Shown here in pieces: positions 42,201-53,056 of a stretch of DNA of 64,000 bases; positions within the stretch are counted from its first letter, which is position 1, and the number at the start of each line of letters is the position of its first letter. The notes below the pieces were generated by a model. It saw only the letters and a program-made list of their open reading frames with translations. It had not been told where the DNA came from and did no database searches. Origin of the DNA: Achromobacter mucicolens (GTDB lineage Bacteria; Pseudomonadota; Gammaproteobacteria; Burkholderiales; Burkholderiaceae_B). Where the stretch lies: NCBI RefSeq assembly GCF_902859725.1, contig NZ_CADIJP010000013.1, positions 62,001 to 126,000 of the forward strand, given 5' to 3'. The translations under genes and the position numbers were made by a program.

Positions 42201-42708
42201 CGCGCACGCCGCGGACGCGCTGGCCGCCAGCGGCATCCGGTACGTGCCGGTCGTGCACGAGGGCAACGCGCAGTCCAGCGACGAGGAAGCGCGCGAAGTC
42301 GCCGCGCTGTATGGCAGCCTGATGCGCCAGCGTTATCTGGACAAGACGGGCCGCGCGGTGCCCATCACGCCCGACGACGTGCTGGTGGTCGCGCCCTACA
42401 ACGTGCAGGTCAATACGTTGCGGCAGGCGCTGCCCGAGGGCGCGCGGGTGGGCACGGTCGACAAGTTCCAGGGCCAGGAGGCGCAGGTGGTGATCATTTC
42501 CATGGCCACCTCCAGCGGCGAGACGATGCCTCGCGACATGGAATTCCTGTTCAGCAGGAACCGCCTGAATGTGGCGGTGTCGCGGGCCAAGTCGCTGGCG
42601 ATCCTGGTCGCCAGCCCCGCCCTGCTGTCGGTGCGATGCCAGACGCCCGAGCAGATGGCGCTGGTCAACACGCTATGCTGGGTCGCCGAGGCCGGTCAGC
42701 CAGCGTAA
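39298..42708 (+). CDS. TM0106-type RecB-like nuclease fused to a Dna2-like SF1 helicase
   Basis: A 1136-aa protein. The N-terminal RecB-like nuclease (about residues 1-240) has GHADFL and YEASDTKLAR motifs and the cysteine cluster CEKCAQCRWDPLC, suited to an iron-sulfur site. A predicted RNase H-like exonuclease follows (MFFDMEGDP at about 322). The C-terminal SF1 helicase has Walker A GPPGAGKT (756-763), FVDEAGQ, SYRMHP, GTVDKFQGQEA and NVAVSRAK. It should act in DNA repair or nucleic-acid processing. The ATG at 39298 starts the conserved part. No operon partner follows directly. Confidence 0.9.
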   Translation: MQKNGDRLLFSASDLVAFLECEHLTTLDLINLDDPLPQAEEDEQLELIQQKGLDHERAYLERLRASGRRIVDVSDAGDGLAARLARTREAMADGADVIYQAAFRHGRYLGHADFLQKTARPSRLGAYSYEASDTKLARSARAKFAIQLSFYSWLLGLEQGAAPLYMHVVLGSGREVSLRVADYAHYFRQVMRRFEAHVDKRDDAATYPDPCEKCAQCRWDPLCKARRAQDDHLSLVANITRQQIRKLNAQGIRTLAQLGTLAPDATVARMEPAILHKLRAQAALQLRARTDGGRHWDRIAKDPDDAAPRGFERMPQPDPGDMFFDMEGDPLEEGGLEYLFGLYVIDDGQERFVPFWAHNRSEEKQAFEAFIDFVVARLHRHPEAHIYHYAPYEATAIKRLMSVHATREAEVDNLLRMNKLVDLYQVVREGVRVSEPGYSIKNIEHFYLPQREGGVTNAGASIVYYERWKRTGEAQLLQDIADYNRDDVLSTYKLRDWLCALRPDGMPWANRRDAQEEIDAARFQVGEKTQAELRLEPYRAALLGPVPADEAHWSNRDRYRALVFQLLDFHRREQKPEWWAMFARMEATEAELVQDNECLGGLVRDDSVTPEPVAQSLRYTYRFPAQQTKLRSGSACADVRGGPAISRLTLDMGAGVATFTVSRKATPPQRLSLGPGRPVSIDELANAMFRYGDALLASADGASTPFRAVDALLRHEPPRIAGVAPGTPLADPGANLLDQVVDIVGRMDETTLFLQGPPGAGKTYTGSRVLVHLLRQGKRIAVTSNSHHAINNLLAGLEKAAREAGLAFTGAKKSGKEGDDSCFNGEFIEDVFANDKIDLSRHQLVAGTAWLFSRADFQQQFDYLFVDEAGQVSLANLVALGQCARNIVLLGDQMQLGQPTKGTHPGRSGESTLEYLLNGHATIAADRGIFLDTSYRMHPAICGFISDAIYDGRLRAAESAAGQGLVLGAHAADALAASGIRYVPVVHEGNAQSSDEEAREVAALYGSLMRQRYLDKTGRAVPITPDDVLVVAPYNVQVNTLRQALPEGARVGTVDKFQGQEAQVVIISMATSSGETMPRDMEFLFSRNRLNVAVSRAKSLAILVASPALLSVRCQTPEQMALVNTLCWVAEAGQPA

Positions 42709-42802
42709 CGCGCCGGTCCAAGTGCCGGGGCTTGCCTGAGAAAGGCGGGCCCTGCCGGCGGGGCGAACCGCCCAGCCGGCAAGGCTCGAACAGCGCACGA
42801 CG

Positions 42803-43015
42803 TCAGCCCCGGCGGGGCGCTTCGACTGGCGGCGTGCCGTGGTGGAAAAGAGACTTGAGCTGCGTGCGCAGTTCAGGCGAGTCTGCGTGCTTGTGCACCG
42901 TGGTGGCGTGCTGCACCGCGGCTTCGAGCAGTTCCTCGTCCGAGTCCGCGGACAAGGCCACCGAGCAGTTCATCTCGCTCGGATACTCGCGGCAATCGAT
43001 GTACTTGCGTGTCAT
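42803..43015 (-). CDS. DUF1059-domain small protein
   Basis: A 70-aa protein starting MTRKYIDCREYPSEMNCSVA, the typical DUF1059 beginning, with two Cys residues and a short acidic-helical core (DEELLEAAVQHATTVH). The ATG at 43015 follows AAGGAG. The family is small, stand-alone and of unknown function. Confidence 0.85.
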   Translation of the reverse strand: MTRKYIDCREYPSEMNCSVALSADSDEELLEAAVQHATTVHKHADSPELRTQLKSLFHHGTPPVEAPRRG

Positions 43016-43120
43016 GAGGCTCTCCTTCTCGCATGTCCCGCAAAGGGGTTGCGTGTTGGAACAGCAGACGCGCCAGGCGCACTGCGCCGGCGCGATGGCG
43101 CGTCGCATCGCGGCCGGTGT

Positions 43121-45217
43121 CTAGGAAGTATAGGTCTGTGCCGGGCCAGTGTGCGTGTCGCCGTGCGACACGGGACGGCCCAGCAGGTATCCCTGAAAGT
43201 GCGAGCAGCCTTCCGCCGTCAGCCGTTGCAGCTGCTCCGGTGTTTCCACACCCTCGGCCGTCGTGGGGATGTCCAGGCTGCGGCCGATGCCATTGATGGC
43301 GCGGATGATGGCCAGCGCCTCGCGGCTGGACTCGACGTCCTGCGTGAACGACTTGTCGATCTTGATCTTGTCGAACTCGAAGCTGCGCAGGTAGCCCAGC
43401 GATGAATAGCCGGTGCCAAAGTCGTCCAGCGCCACCTTGACGCCCAGTTCCTTCAGGCGGTGCAGCGTATCCAGGTTGCCGGAGGAATTGGTGAGCAGCA
43501 CCGATTCGGTGATCTCCAGTTCCAGGCGGCAGGCGGGCAAGCCGGATTTGGCGAGCGCCGATTCCACCAGCGACACCAGCGCGCCGTTGGTGAACTGGCT
43601 GGCAGACAAATTGACCGCCACGGTTTCGCTGTCGTCCCAGCGCACGGCCTCCAGACACGCCTCGTGCAACGTGAACGCGCCCAGTTCGTGGATGAGGCCG
43701 GTTTCTTCCGCGATTGGAATGAAGTCCTGCGGCATGATGAGGCCCTTTTTCGGGTGCTGCCAGCGCATCAGCGCCTCGCGGCCCACGATCCGCACGTGGC
43801 TCACGTCCATGATGGGCTGGTAATACAACTGCAGCTGTTGCGAGATGATCGCCTGGCGCAGATCCATCTCGACCTCGTGGCGCCGCAGCGCGGCCGCTTC
43901 CATTTCGGGCTCGAAGAACGCAAGGCAGTTGCGGCCATTGCGCTTGGCCTCGTACAGCGCCATGTCCGCATAGCGCAGCAGGTGGTCGGCCGACAGCGAC
44001 TGCGACTCCGAGATCGCGATGCCGATGCTCACGCTGACGGGGACGGTGTGGCCGGCGATCTCGAAGGGCTGGCGCACGGCCTCGATCAGGCGCTCGGCCA
44101 GCTTGCGCACGTCGTCCTGTTCCGCGATGTTGGGCAGCACGACGGCGAATTCGTCGCCGCCCAGGCGCGCCAGCGTGTCCTGTTCGCGCAGGTGCCGGGG
44201 CAGGCGCTTGGCCAGCAGGCGCAGCAGTTCGTCGCCGGATTGATGGCCCAGCGTGTCGTTCACGCTCTTGAAGTTGTCCAGGTCCAGGCACAGCACGGCG
44301 GTCGACCGGTCGCGGCTCGAACCCAGCGCGCTCAGCAGCCGGTCGCGGAACAGCCGGCGGTTGGGCATGCCCGTCAGCGTGTCGTGGTGCGCCATGTAGC
44401 GCACCTGCGCATGGGCGGCATTCTCGTCGGTGACGTCGTCCGCGATGAGCAAAACATAGCGGGAACGCGGGTCCGTGCTGTGAAAGGCCAGGGTCTTGGT
44501 GCGCAGGGTGCGCGGCCCGCGCGCCGTGGCCAATTCCTCTTCCTCTTCGCGCATGGCGCCGTCCGAACGCAGTGCGTCGTTGGTCAGGCGGTCGAAGAAT
44601 GCGCACACCAGCTCGGGCAGGCATTGCTGCGCGGTCTTGCCTTTCAGGCCGCCCGGGCTGCCGCCAAACGTCTCTTCGGCCTGCCGGTTCGCCAGCAGGA
44701 ACTGGCGCGACACCGCATCCAGCACCAGCACGCAGGAGGGGATGTGCGACACCACCGCCTGCAGGAAGGTCGACATGGACGTGAGCTCGCTGTTGTAGTG
44801 CTCGGCCAGTTGCTTGGCTTTGAGCAGCTGCTGTTCGCGTTCGCGCCGCTCGGTGTTGTCTCGCGTGACCTTGGCAAAGCCGATCAGCGTGCCCGTATCG
44901 TCATGGATGGCGTCGATGACGACGTGCGCCCAGAACAGCGTGCCGTCCTTGCGCACGCGCCAGCCCTCGGCTTCGAACTTGCCGGATTCACGCGCGGTGG
45001 CCAGGCCGCGCTGCGGCACGCCACGCGCCCGGTCTTCTTCGGTATAGAAGCAGGAAAAATGCCGGCCGACGATTTCGTCGGCGGTGTAGCCCTTGGCGCG
45101 TTGCGCGCCGGCGTTCCAGTTGGCGACGATGCCATCCGGATCGAGCATGTAGATGGCGTAGTCGACGACGCCTTGCACCAGATGGCGGTACATGACGTCG
45201 GAATTGGCGAAGTTCAT
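43121..45217 (-). CDS. PAS-GGDEF-EAL protein (c-di-GMP metabolism)
   Basis: A 698-aa soluble protein with two PAS domains (about residues 1-130 and 145-265), a GGDEF domain with intact LGGDEFA, and an EAL domain with EALMRW, ITES, DDFGTGYSS, IKID and FQGYLLGRP. Both cyclase and phosphodiesterase sites look complete, so net activity cannot be predicted. The start MNFANSDVMYR at 45217 is preferred over upstream in-frame codons that add a Pro/Arg-rich stretch. It stands alone between the DUF1059 and GTPase genes. Confidence 0.92.
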   Translation of the reverse strand: MNFANSDVMYRHLVQGVVDYAIYMLDPDGIVANWNAGAQRAKGYTADEIVGRHFSCFYTEEDRARGVPQRGLATARESGKFEAEGWRVRKDGTLFWAHVVIDAIHDDTGTLIGFAKVTRDNTERREREQQLLKAKQLAEHYNSELTSMSTFLQAVVSHIPSCVLVLDAVSRQFLLANRQAEETFGGSPGGLKGKTAQQCLPELVCAFFDRLTNDALRSDGAMREEEEELATARGPRTLRTKTLAFHSTDPRSRYVLLIADDVTDENAAHAQVRYMAHHDTLTGMPNRRLFRDRLLSALGSSRDRSTAVLCLDLDNFKSVNDTLGHQSGDELLRLLAKRLPRHLREQDTLARLGGDEFAVVLPNIAEQDDVRKLAERLIEAVRQPFEIAGHTVPVSVSIGIAISESQSLSADHLLRYADMALYEAKRNGRNCLAFFEPEMEAAALRRHEVEMDLRQAIISQQLQLYYQPIMDVSHVRIVGREALMRWQHPKKGLIMPQDFIPIAEETGLIHELGAFTLHEACLEAVRWDDSETVAVNLSASQFTNGALVSLVESALAKSGLPACRLELEITESVLLTNSSGNLDTLHRLKELGVKVALDDFGTGYSSLGYLRSFEFDKIKIDKSFTQDVESSREALAIIRAINGIGRSLDIPTTAEGVETPEQLQRLTAEGCSHFQGYLLGRPVSHGDTHTGPAQTYTS

Positions 45218-45404
45218 GGGATGCGGCGGGCTTCGCGCGCACGGGCCGCGTTGCGGCAACGCGCCTGGGCGGATCTGCCCTGAAAGAATGGGAGTGGTGA
45301 CTAGATTTACGTCGTGAAGGCGCCAGTATTAACCGCGCTGTCACCAAAAAGAACAATCTATCGAATCTTGGCGCTCAATCTCATTTCATTGCAGCGCCGC
45401 GCGA

Positions 45405-46514
45405 TCAGAATTTGACGCGTTGCTTGAGCGCCTGCGCGATCATCGGGACGTCGATGTCCTTGCCCGGGTTCTTCAGGCAGAAGTCGTGCAGCACCGCGAT
45501 GTAGGCGTTGCCCAGCAGCTTGGTAATGGCGCCGGCCGTGGTGGCGGCGATGGTGCCGCCCACCGCGCTGCCTGCGCCCGGAATGAACTTCAGCATGCCC
45601 GACACCACCGAGCGCCCGATGAGCGTGGCGGCCGACGCGCCCAGCGTGGACGTGACCAGCGTGGTGATCGCGGTGGTGTTCAGTTCCATGCCGAAGGTAA
45701 TGCCGATCTTGGCGATCATGCCGACCTGGATGGGCACCAGCGCAAAGGCGTCCGAGAACGGAATGGGCGCGGCGGCGGCCGATGCGGCCAGGCCCGCGGC
45801 CACGTTCACCTCGATCTCAGCCCGCTTTTTTTTTACTTCCAGGGCCTTCTTGTTGCGCGTGGACAGTGCGTTGGCATAGGCGCGCTGCTGGGCCTCGGGC
45901 ACGTGCTCGGCCGTCACCTCGATCAGCCGGTCCAGTCCCATGGGCGGCAATTCGGCGTCCAGTTCCTCGATCCATTCGGGCAACGCGCGCACCGCCACAA
46001 CCTGCCGGGCGCGCGGCAACAGCTTGCGGGCCTCTTCCAGGAAGGGACTGTTCTTGCGCGCCTTGGTCAGCACGGCAACGACAGGGATGCCGGCCTTGTC
46101 CAGCATGTCGCACAGTTCGATTTCCGCGTCCTCGACGCGGTGGCTGCTGTCCTGGATGCAGAGCCAGGCCACATGCAGGTGCCGGTCCTGGTCGTCCGAC
46201 GCCGACCGCTCCTCGATCAGTTCGGCAAGCTGTTCGCGCGAGCGCTCGTAGTCGGCGACTTCCAGGCCGCGCGTATCGATGATGGTGAGCGGATGCCCCG
46301 GGCGGGTGAATTCCTGGGTGGTCTGGGTGACCGGCTTGCCCGCGCCGGTCCTGGCCAGATCGCCGCGGAACACGGCGTTGATCAGCGTGCTCTTGCCCAC
46401 GCCCGTCTTGCCGGCGACCAGGATGTTGACGCGCCCGGCGCCGCGCGTGGCGGTGCTGATGGCATCGGCGATGGCGTCTTGCAGGTCGGGGTGGTCGGGG
46501 CGGATGGCGCTCAT
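45405..46514 (-). CDS. Dynamin-like/YcjF-type GTPase with a C-terminal membrane-associated domain (DUF697)
   Basis: A 369-aa protein. The GTPase domain has the P-loop GKTGVGKST, switch region TIIDTRGLE and VLTKARK (NKxD variant). The C-terminal half is Ala/Gly/Thr-rich with several hydrophobic segments, as in DUF697/YcjF-like proteins. Homologues act at membranes, but the precise role is not known. The ATG at 46514 is the start of the conserved part. Confidence 0.82.
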   Translation of the reverse strand: MSAIRPDHPDLQDAIADAISTATRGAGRVNILVAGKTGVGKSTLINAVFRGDLARTGAGKPVTQTTQEFTRPGHPLTIIDTRGLEVADYERSREQLAELIEERSASDDQDRHLHVAWLCIQDSSHRVEDAEIELCDMLDKAGIPVVAVLTKARKNSPFLEEARKLLPRARQVVAVRALPEWIEELDAELPPMGLDRLIEVTAEHVPEAQQRAYANALSTRNKKALEVKKKRAEIEVNVAAGLAASAAAAPIPFSDAFALVPIQVGMIAKIGITFGMELNTTAITTLVTSTLGASAATLIGRSVVSGMLKFIPGAGSAVGGTIAATTAGAITKLLGNAYIAVLHDFCLKNPGKDIDVPMIAQALKQRVKF

Positions 46515-46853
46515 CAAAGGGGGCGTGGCAGGCAAGGGAAGATGCCGGAACGATATCAGAGGATGACTTCTTTGGCGCAAAACGTAATCGGGTGAAAACG
46601 CCTCGTCCGTCTGGGGGACACCGTCGGCAGGACGCCGCGCGACGTGCCGGACGGCGTGTCCTCACGGACGAACGGGTGGTTTTCCATATGATGAAAGACA
46701 GGAACCGGCCCCCGCAGGATCACGCAAATTCGGGGGCGGATTGTTCGCATCTTCAAAGGGTTACATCTCACATAATCCCCTCGCGATTTCGGGCGATGCG
46801 CTTCGTAGAATCAGGCCGTTGTCAGGCTACGCCGCGGTACCCGCGCAAACCAC
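46515..46853. promoter_or_regulatory. Divergent intergenic region between the GTPase and glycan genes
   Basis: A 339-bp segment. It is moderately AT-rich around 46675-46790 (TTTCCATATGATG, CAAAGGGTTACATCTCAC) and should hold the promoter of the rightward glycan operon. I saw no gene, repeat or strong terminator. Confidence 0.35.
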
Positions 46854-47848
46854 ATGTCCCGTCTTGCGCTCGTTCCCCGCTTGCTGCGCTCTCGTCCCTT
46901 TACCAAGGGTCTTCGCTACCTCTATCGCGTGACGCGATCCAAGGCGCATCGCCACAACGAGACGCTATGGCCGTTCGTCACGGTGCGGCGCGATGGCCCC
47001 GACCGTCTGACCGGCTGCAACCTGCACGGCGTGCGGGGGCCGGCAACCGTTTCACTGGACCAATTGCCACGCGGCATCGGCGGCGATGCCCATCTGATTC
47101 TCAGCGGCCCATCGGTCGCGCAGATCGATTACGCGCATTGCCGCATGCGCACCGTGATGGGCGTGAACGGCTCGATCGCCCTGCGCGACCGGCATCCGGC
47201 GCTGCGCTTTCATTACTACGCCATGCTGGACGCCGGATTCGTGAAGAAGCGCCGCGACCTCGTGGCCCAGGTGCTGGACCAGGATCTGATGCTGTTCGTG
47301 ACGCCGGAGGTGTACCGCTGGATCGCATTGCTGTTCGACCATCGGGCTGTTCGCTGCCGCATCTCGCTTTTCGAGGAAGTGCATCAGCGCGCCCAGCAGC
47401 CGCGCGCCGAGCCGCAGGCGCTGCAGGCGCAGTTGGCCGGCGACCCGGAACTGGTGCTGTTCGATGCGCATCATCCGATGCACGCCCATGGCTTCAGCCT
47501 GAACGCGGCACGCGGCCTGTTTGGTGGCGGCACGGTGGCCTACACGTCCCTGCAATTGCTGGCGTGGCTGGGCGCCCGGACGGTTTTTCTGCATGGGCTG
47601 GACCTGACGGCCACCGCAGGCCCGCGCTTCTACGAACAAGCCGGCGCGCAACTGCCCACCGCGCTGGACCGCCAGTTTGCCGGCCACATCGAGCCGGCGT
47701 TCCGGCAGGCCGGCAAGCTGCTGCGCGCGCGCGGCATCCAGGTCTACAACCTGTCGCTGCTCAGCCGGCTGGGCGACGACATTTTTGAAAAGCGGCATTG
47801 GAGCTGTCTGCTCGACCCCGCCACGCAACCGCCGACGAGACCCGAATC

Positions 47849-47852
<4 letters not shown>
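46854..47852 (+). CDS. Predicted LPS/capsule core biosynthesis protein (DUF115/MptE-like)
   Basis: A 332-aa soluble protein. The central part HLILSGPSVAQIDYAHCRMR and its following GVNGSIALRD resemble the nucleotide-binding part of DUF115/6-hydroxymethylpterin-kinase-like proteins found in glycan loci. A second conserved block is AYTSLQLLAWLGARTVFLHG. It overlaps the glycosyltransferase gene by four bases (ATGA), so both belong to one operon. The exact reaction is unknown. Confidence 0.7.
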
Positions 47853-50386
<2,534 letters not shown>

Positions 50387-50402
50387 GGCAAGCTCCGATT
50401 CG

Positions 50403-50419
50403 ATACAGGGGGGGAGTAT
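50403..50419 (-). promoter_or_regulatory. Putative FrmR operator
   Basis: ATAC-A-GGGGGGG-A-GTAT, a symmetric G-tract site of the CsoR/RcnR/FrmR type, 17-33 bp before the frmR start. Confidence 0.75.
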
Positions 50420-50489
50420 ACGGATTCCGGCGGGGCGCGTCCAGGCCCGCGCAGCCGCGCGCGCAGGCGGCGGGGGCTTGCGACCTATA

Positions 50490-50517
50490 ATTTCGCGTGT
50501 TTCATTTCGCGTGTTTC
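50490..50517 (+). repeat. 14-bp perfect tandem repeat upstream of the hutD gene
   Basis: ATTTCGCGTGTTTC occurs at 50490-50503 and again at 50504-50517 with no gap, about 30 bp before the HutD start. It may be a binding site or a recent duplication. Confidence 0.7.
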
Positions 50518-50548
50518 CACCGGACCCCTACAGGACTTATCCAAGGCC

Positions 50549-51157
50549 ATGAATTTCCCTGATGTGCGGCTGTACCGGGCCGAGGACCATCCCCTCATGC
50601 CGTGGCGCAATGGCGGGGGCACGACCCAGGAGGTCGCCTGCAACCCGGGGGGCCATACGGCGTCGTTTGAATGGCGGCTGTCGCTGGCCGACGTGGCGCA
50701 GGACGGCGGCTTTTCCGCCTTTGGCGGTTTCCAGCGCATCATCACCGTGCTGGAAGGGCGCGGCATCGAACTGACGGTGGACGGCAATCGCCAGGCGCCG
50801 CTGGGCCCGCGCTCGGCCTACGCGTTTACGGGCGATGCGCAGGTGGAATGCCGCCTGCTGGACGGCCCGATCCGCGACTTCAACCTGATCTATGCGCCCG
50901 ACCGGTGGCACGCCCGCCTGCAATGGGTGCGGGGCGCGGATCCCTGGGTGTTTCACAGCAGCGCGCGCAGCGTGCTGATCCTCAATGCCGGCGGCGTCCT
51001 GGCGGTCGAACTGGACGGCGCGCAGCATCGGCTGGCATCGCGCTATGACTGCCTGCACGTCGAAGGGCAGGAGGGGCTTGCACGGTATTGCCTTACCGCC
51101 CAGGCGGACCTTGACGCCTGCGTGATCGAACTGTCGCCGCGGGCGGGCGGACGTTGA
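50549..51157 (+). CDS. HutD/Ves-family protein
   Basis: A 202-aa cupin-like protein. Family motifs: MPWRNGGGTTQEVA near the N terminus, FEWRLSLADVAQDGGFSAFGG and FNLIYAP. HutD often accompanies histidine-utilisation genes and Ves is cold-induced in E. coli, but no hut gene is present here. The ATG at 50549 is close to a weak AAGG site. Confidence 0.88.
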   Translation: MNFPDVRLYRAEDHPLMPWRNGGGTTQEVACNPGGHTASFEWRLSLADVAQDGGFSAFGGFQRIITVLEGRGIELTVDGNRQAPLGPRSAYAFTGDAQVECRLLDGPIRDFNLIYAPDRWHARLQWVRGADPWVFHSSARSVLILNAGGVLAVELDGAQHRLASRYDCLHVEGQEGLARYCLTAQADLDACVIELSPRAGGR

Positions 51158-51252
51158 GGCTGCCGGCGCGGGGGGCGCGCAGCTTCGCCCGCAGCAGGCG
51201 CCGTCTCCCTGCGATGTGAGGGATCAGGGCCTGCCGGCGGTCAGGCGGGACA

Positions 51253-52875
51253 CTACGCCGGCAACAGCGCCGGCTGGGCGTAGGAATGAGCCGGCGCTTG
51301 GACGGCGTCCTGTCCCTGCGCGGGCAGGCGGAATGTGCTGACCGCCGCCTGCAACCGCTGCGCCTGCGTCTCCAGCGACGAGGCCGCCGCCGCGGCTTCT
51401 TCGACCAACGCGGCGTTCTGCTGCGTCACCTGGTCCATCTGCGTGACGGCGGTATTGACCTGGTCGATGCCCGTCACCTGCTCGTTGGATGCGGTGGCGA
51501 TGTCGTTCACCAGCATTGTGAGCTGTTCGATGGTCTCCAGGATTTCCGTCATCGTCAGGCCCGCCGCCTCGACCTGCGCCGAGCCGGCCTGCACGGTCGC
51601 GCCCGAGGCGTCCAGCAGTTGCTTGATCTCCTTGGCGGCGCCGGCGCTGCGCTGCGCCAGCGACCGGACCTCGGCGGCCACCACGGCAAAGCCCTTGCCT
51701 TCCTCGCCGGCTCGCGCCGCTTCCACCGCCGCGTTAAGGGCCAGGATGTTGGTCTGGAACGCAATGCCGTCGATCACGCCGACGATGTCCTCGATGCGGC
51801 TCGAATCCTGCGCGATCTTGCGCATCGTGCTGACCGCGGCCTGCACGGCGTCGCCGCCGCGCTGCACCACGTCGGAGGCGGTGGCGGCCATCTCATTGGC
51901 CATGCGGGCATTTTCGGCATTGCTGGTCACGGTGGACAGCAACTGCTCCATGCTGGCCGCGGTTTCCTCCAGCGACGCCGCCTGCTGCTCGGTGCGGCTG
52001 GACAGGTCCTGATTGCCGGCCGCGATCTCGCTGGAGCCCGTGTTGATCTCGACCACGCCGTCGCGCACGGCATGCACGGTGCGCACCAGACCGGCTTGCA
52101 TGTCCTGAAGGAAAGGGATGATCTGGCCCACGCAGTTCTTGCCGAACGACGGAATCGGCGTGGTCAGGTCGCCGCCCGCGATGCGCTGGAAATGACCCTT
52201 GAGCGAATCCAGCGGACGCTTCACGAAATGCACGACATAGCGGTCGCCCAGGATCAGCAGCAGCAGACAGATGCCCAGGACCACGCCCATGCCGATATAG
52301 GCCTGGCGGCGGTTGGCGTCGGCGTCCGCCCACAACTGGACTTCACGGGCCTTGGCGTAGGCTTCGTAATCCTCCATGCCCTTGCCGAAGCTGCGGCTGG
52401 CGGTGACGACCGGTCCGGCCGCCTGTGCACGCGCCTTGTCCACCGCGCCGGCGTCCAGATGCTGGCGTTGGACGTCAATGCCGCTGACCAGGGCGTCAAA
52501 GCTCGAGCGCATGGCGTCCAGCAGCGCCGTGGGCGCGTCCCGGCGGGCCAGTTCAATGAACTGTGCCTGATGCTTTTTTGCTTCGGTCAGCGCGGTGTCG
52601 ATGCTGCGGCCTTCCGCCGCCGCCAGGTCCTTCTGGCCGCCGGCAACGTACTCCAGCTGGCGCGACAGCCGCAGCCGGGCGCGCATGATCTGGTCGTTGA
52701 CACGGGAAAGCGCGGATACCTCATTCAGAAGGTCGTTGCTGGCTGCGAGCGCTTCGCCCGCGCTGCGCAGCCCCTGGACGCTGATGGCCGACAGGCCGGC
52801 GATGAAAAGGCTGATCATGAGCAAGGTGCCCAGGATCATGCGGCGGATGGTGATGTCTTTCAGAAGCTGTGTCAT
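51253..52875 (-). CDS. Methyl-accepting chemotaxis protein
   Basis: A 540-aa receptor. Two membrane helices (about residues 13-34 and 191-212) flank a four-helix-type periplasmic sensor; a HAMP domain (about 213-266) and a long signalling coiled coil follow. The hairpin tip reads [21 protein letters not shown] (conserved part). A C-terminal pentapeptide for CheR docking is not obvious. Ligand unknown. Confidence 0.93.
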   Translation of the reverse strand: MTQLLKDITIRRMILGTLLMISLFIAGLSAISVQGLRSAGEALAASNDLLNEVSALSRVNDQIMRARLRLSRQLEYVAGGQKDLAAAEGRSIDTALTEAKKHQAQFIELARRDAPTALLDAMRSSFDALVSGIDVQRQHLDAGAVDKARAQAAGPVVTASRSFGKGMEDYEAYAKAREVQLWADADANRRQAYIGMGVVLGICLLLLILGDRYVVHFVKRPLDSLKGHFQRIAGGDLTTPIPSFGKNCVGQIIPFLQDMQAGLVRTVHAVRDGVVEINTGSSEIAAGNQDLSSRTEQQAASLEETAASMEQLLSTVTSNAENARMANEMAATASDVVQRGGDAVQAAVSTMRKIAQDSSRIEDIVGVIDGIAFQTNILALNAAVEAARAGEEGKGFAVVAAEVRSLAQRSAGAAKEIKQLLDASGATVQAGSAQVEAAGLTMTEILETIEQLTMLVNDIATASNEQVTGIDQVNTAVTQMDQVTQQNAALVEEAAAAASSLETQAQRLQAAVSTFRLPAQGQDAVQAPAHSYAQPALLPA

Positions 52876-52959
52876 GCGCGTCGTCCCAAAGGTGCAGCAA
52901 GCCTGCTTAAGGACAACGACGGGGCCAGGGCCTTATTTAGCCGGATGTTGCACATCTTA

Positions 52960-53001
52960 CGAATATGTCGACGCGATGGGCGAATATATCGACACGAACG
53001 G
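52960..53001 (+). repeat. 21-bp imperfect tandem repeat
   Basis: CGAATATGTCGACGCGATGGG (52960-52980) is followed directly by a similar 21-bp unit (52981-53001) with four to five changes, in the spacer upstream of the chemoreceptor gene. Function unknown. Confidence 0.4.
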
Positions 53002-53056
53002 CAACATTGTTGCGATTTCGAGGAGGCGCGGGCGCCGGATGGCCCGCGTGGCGCCG

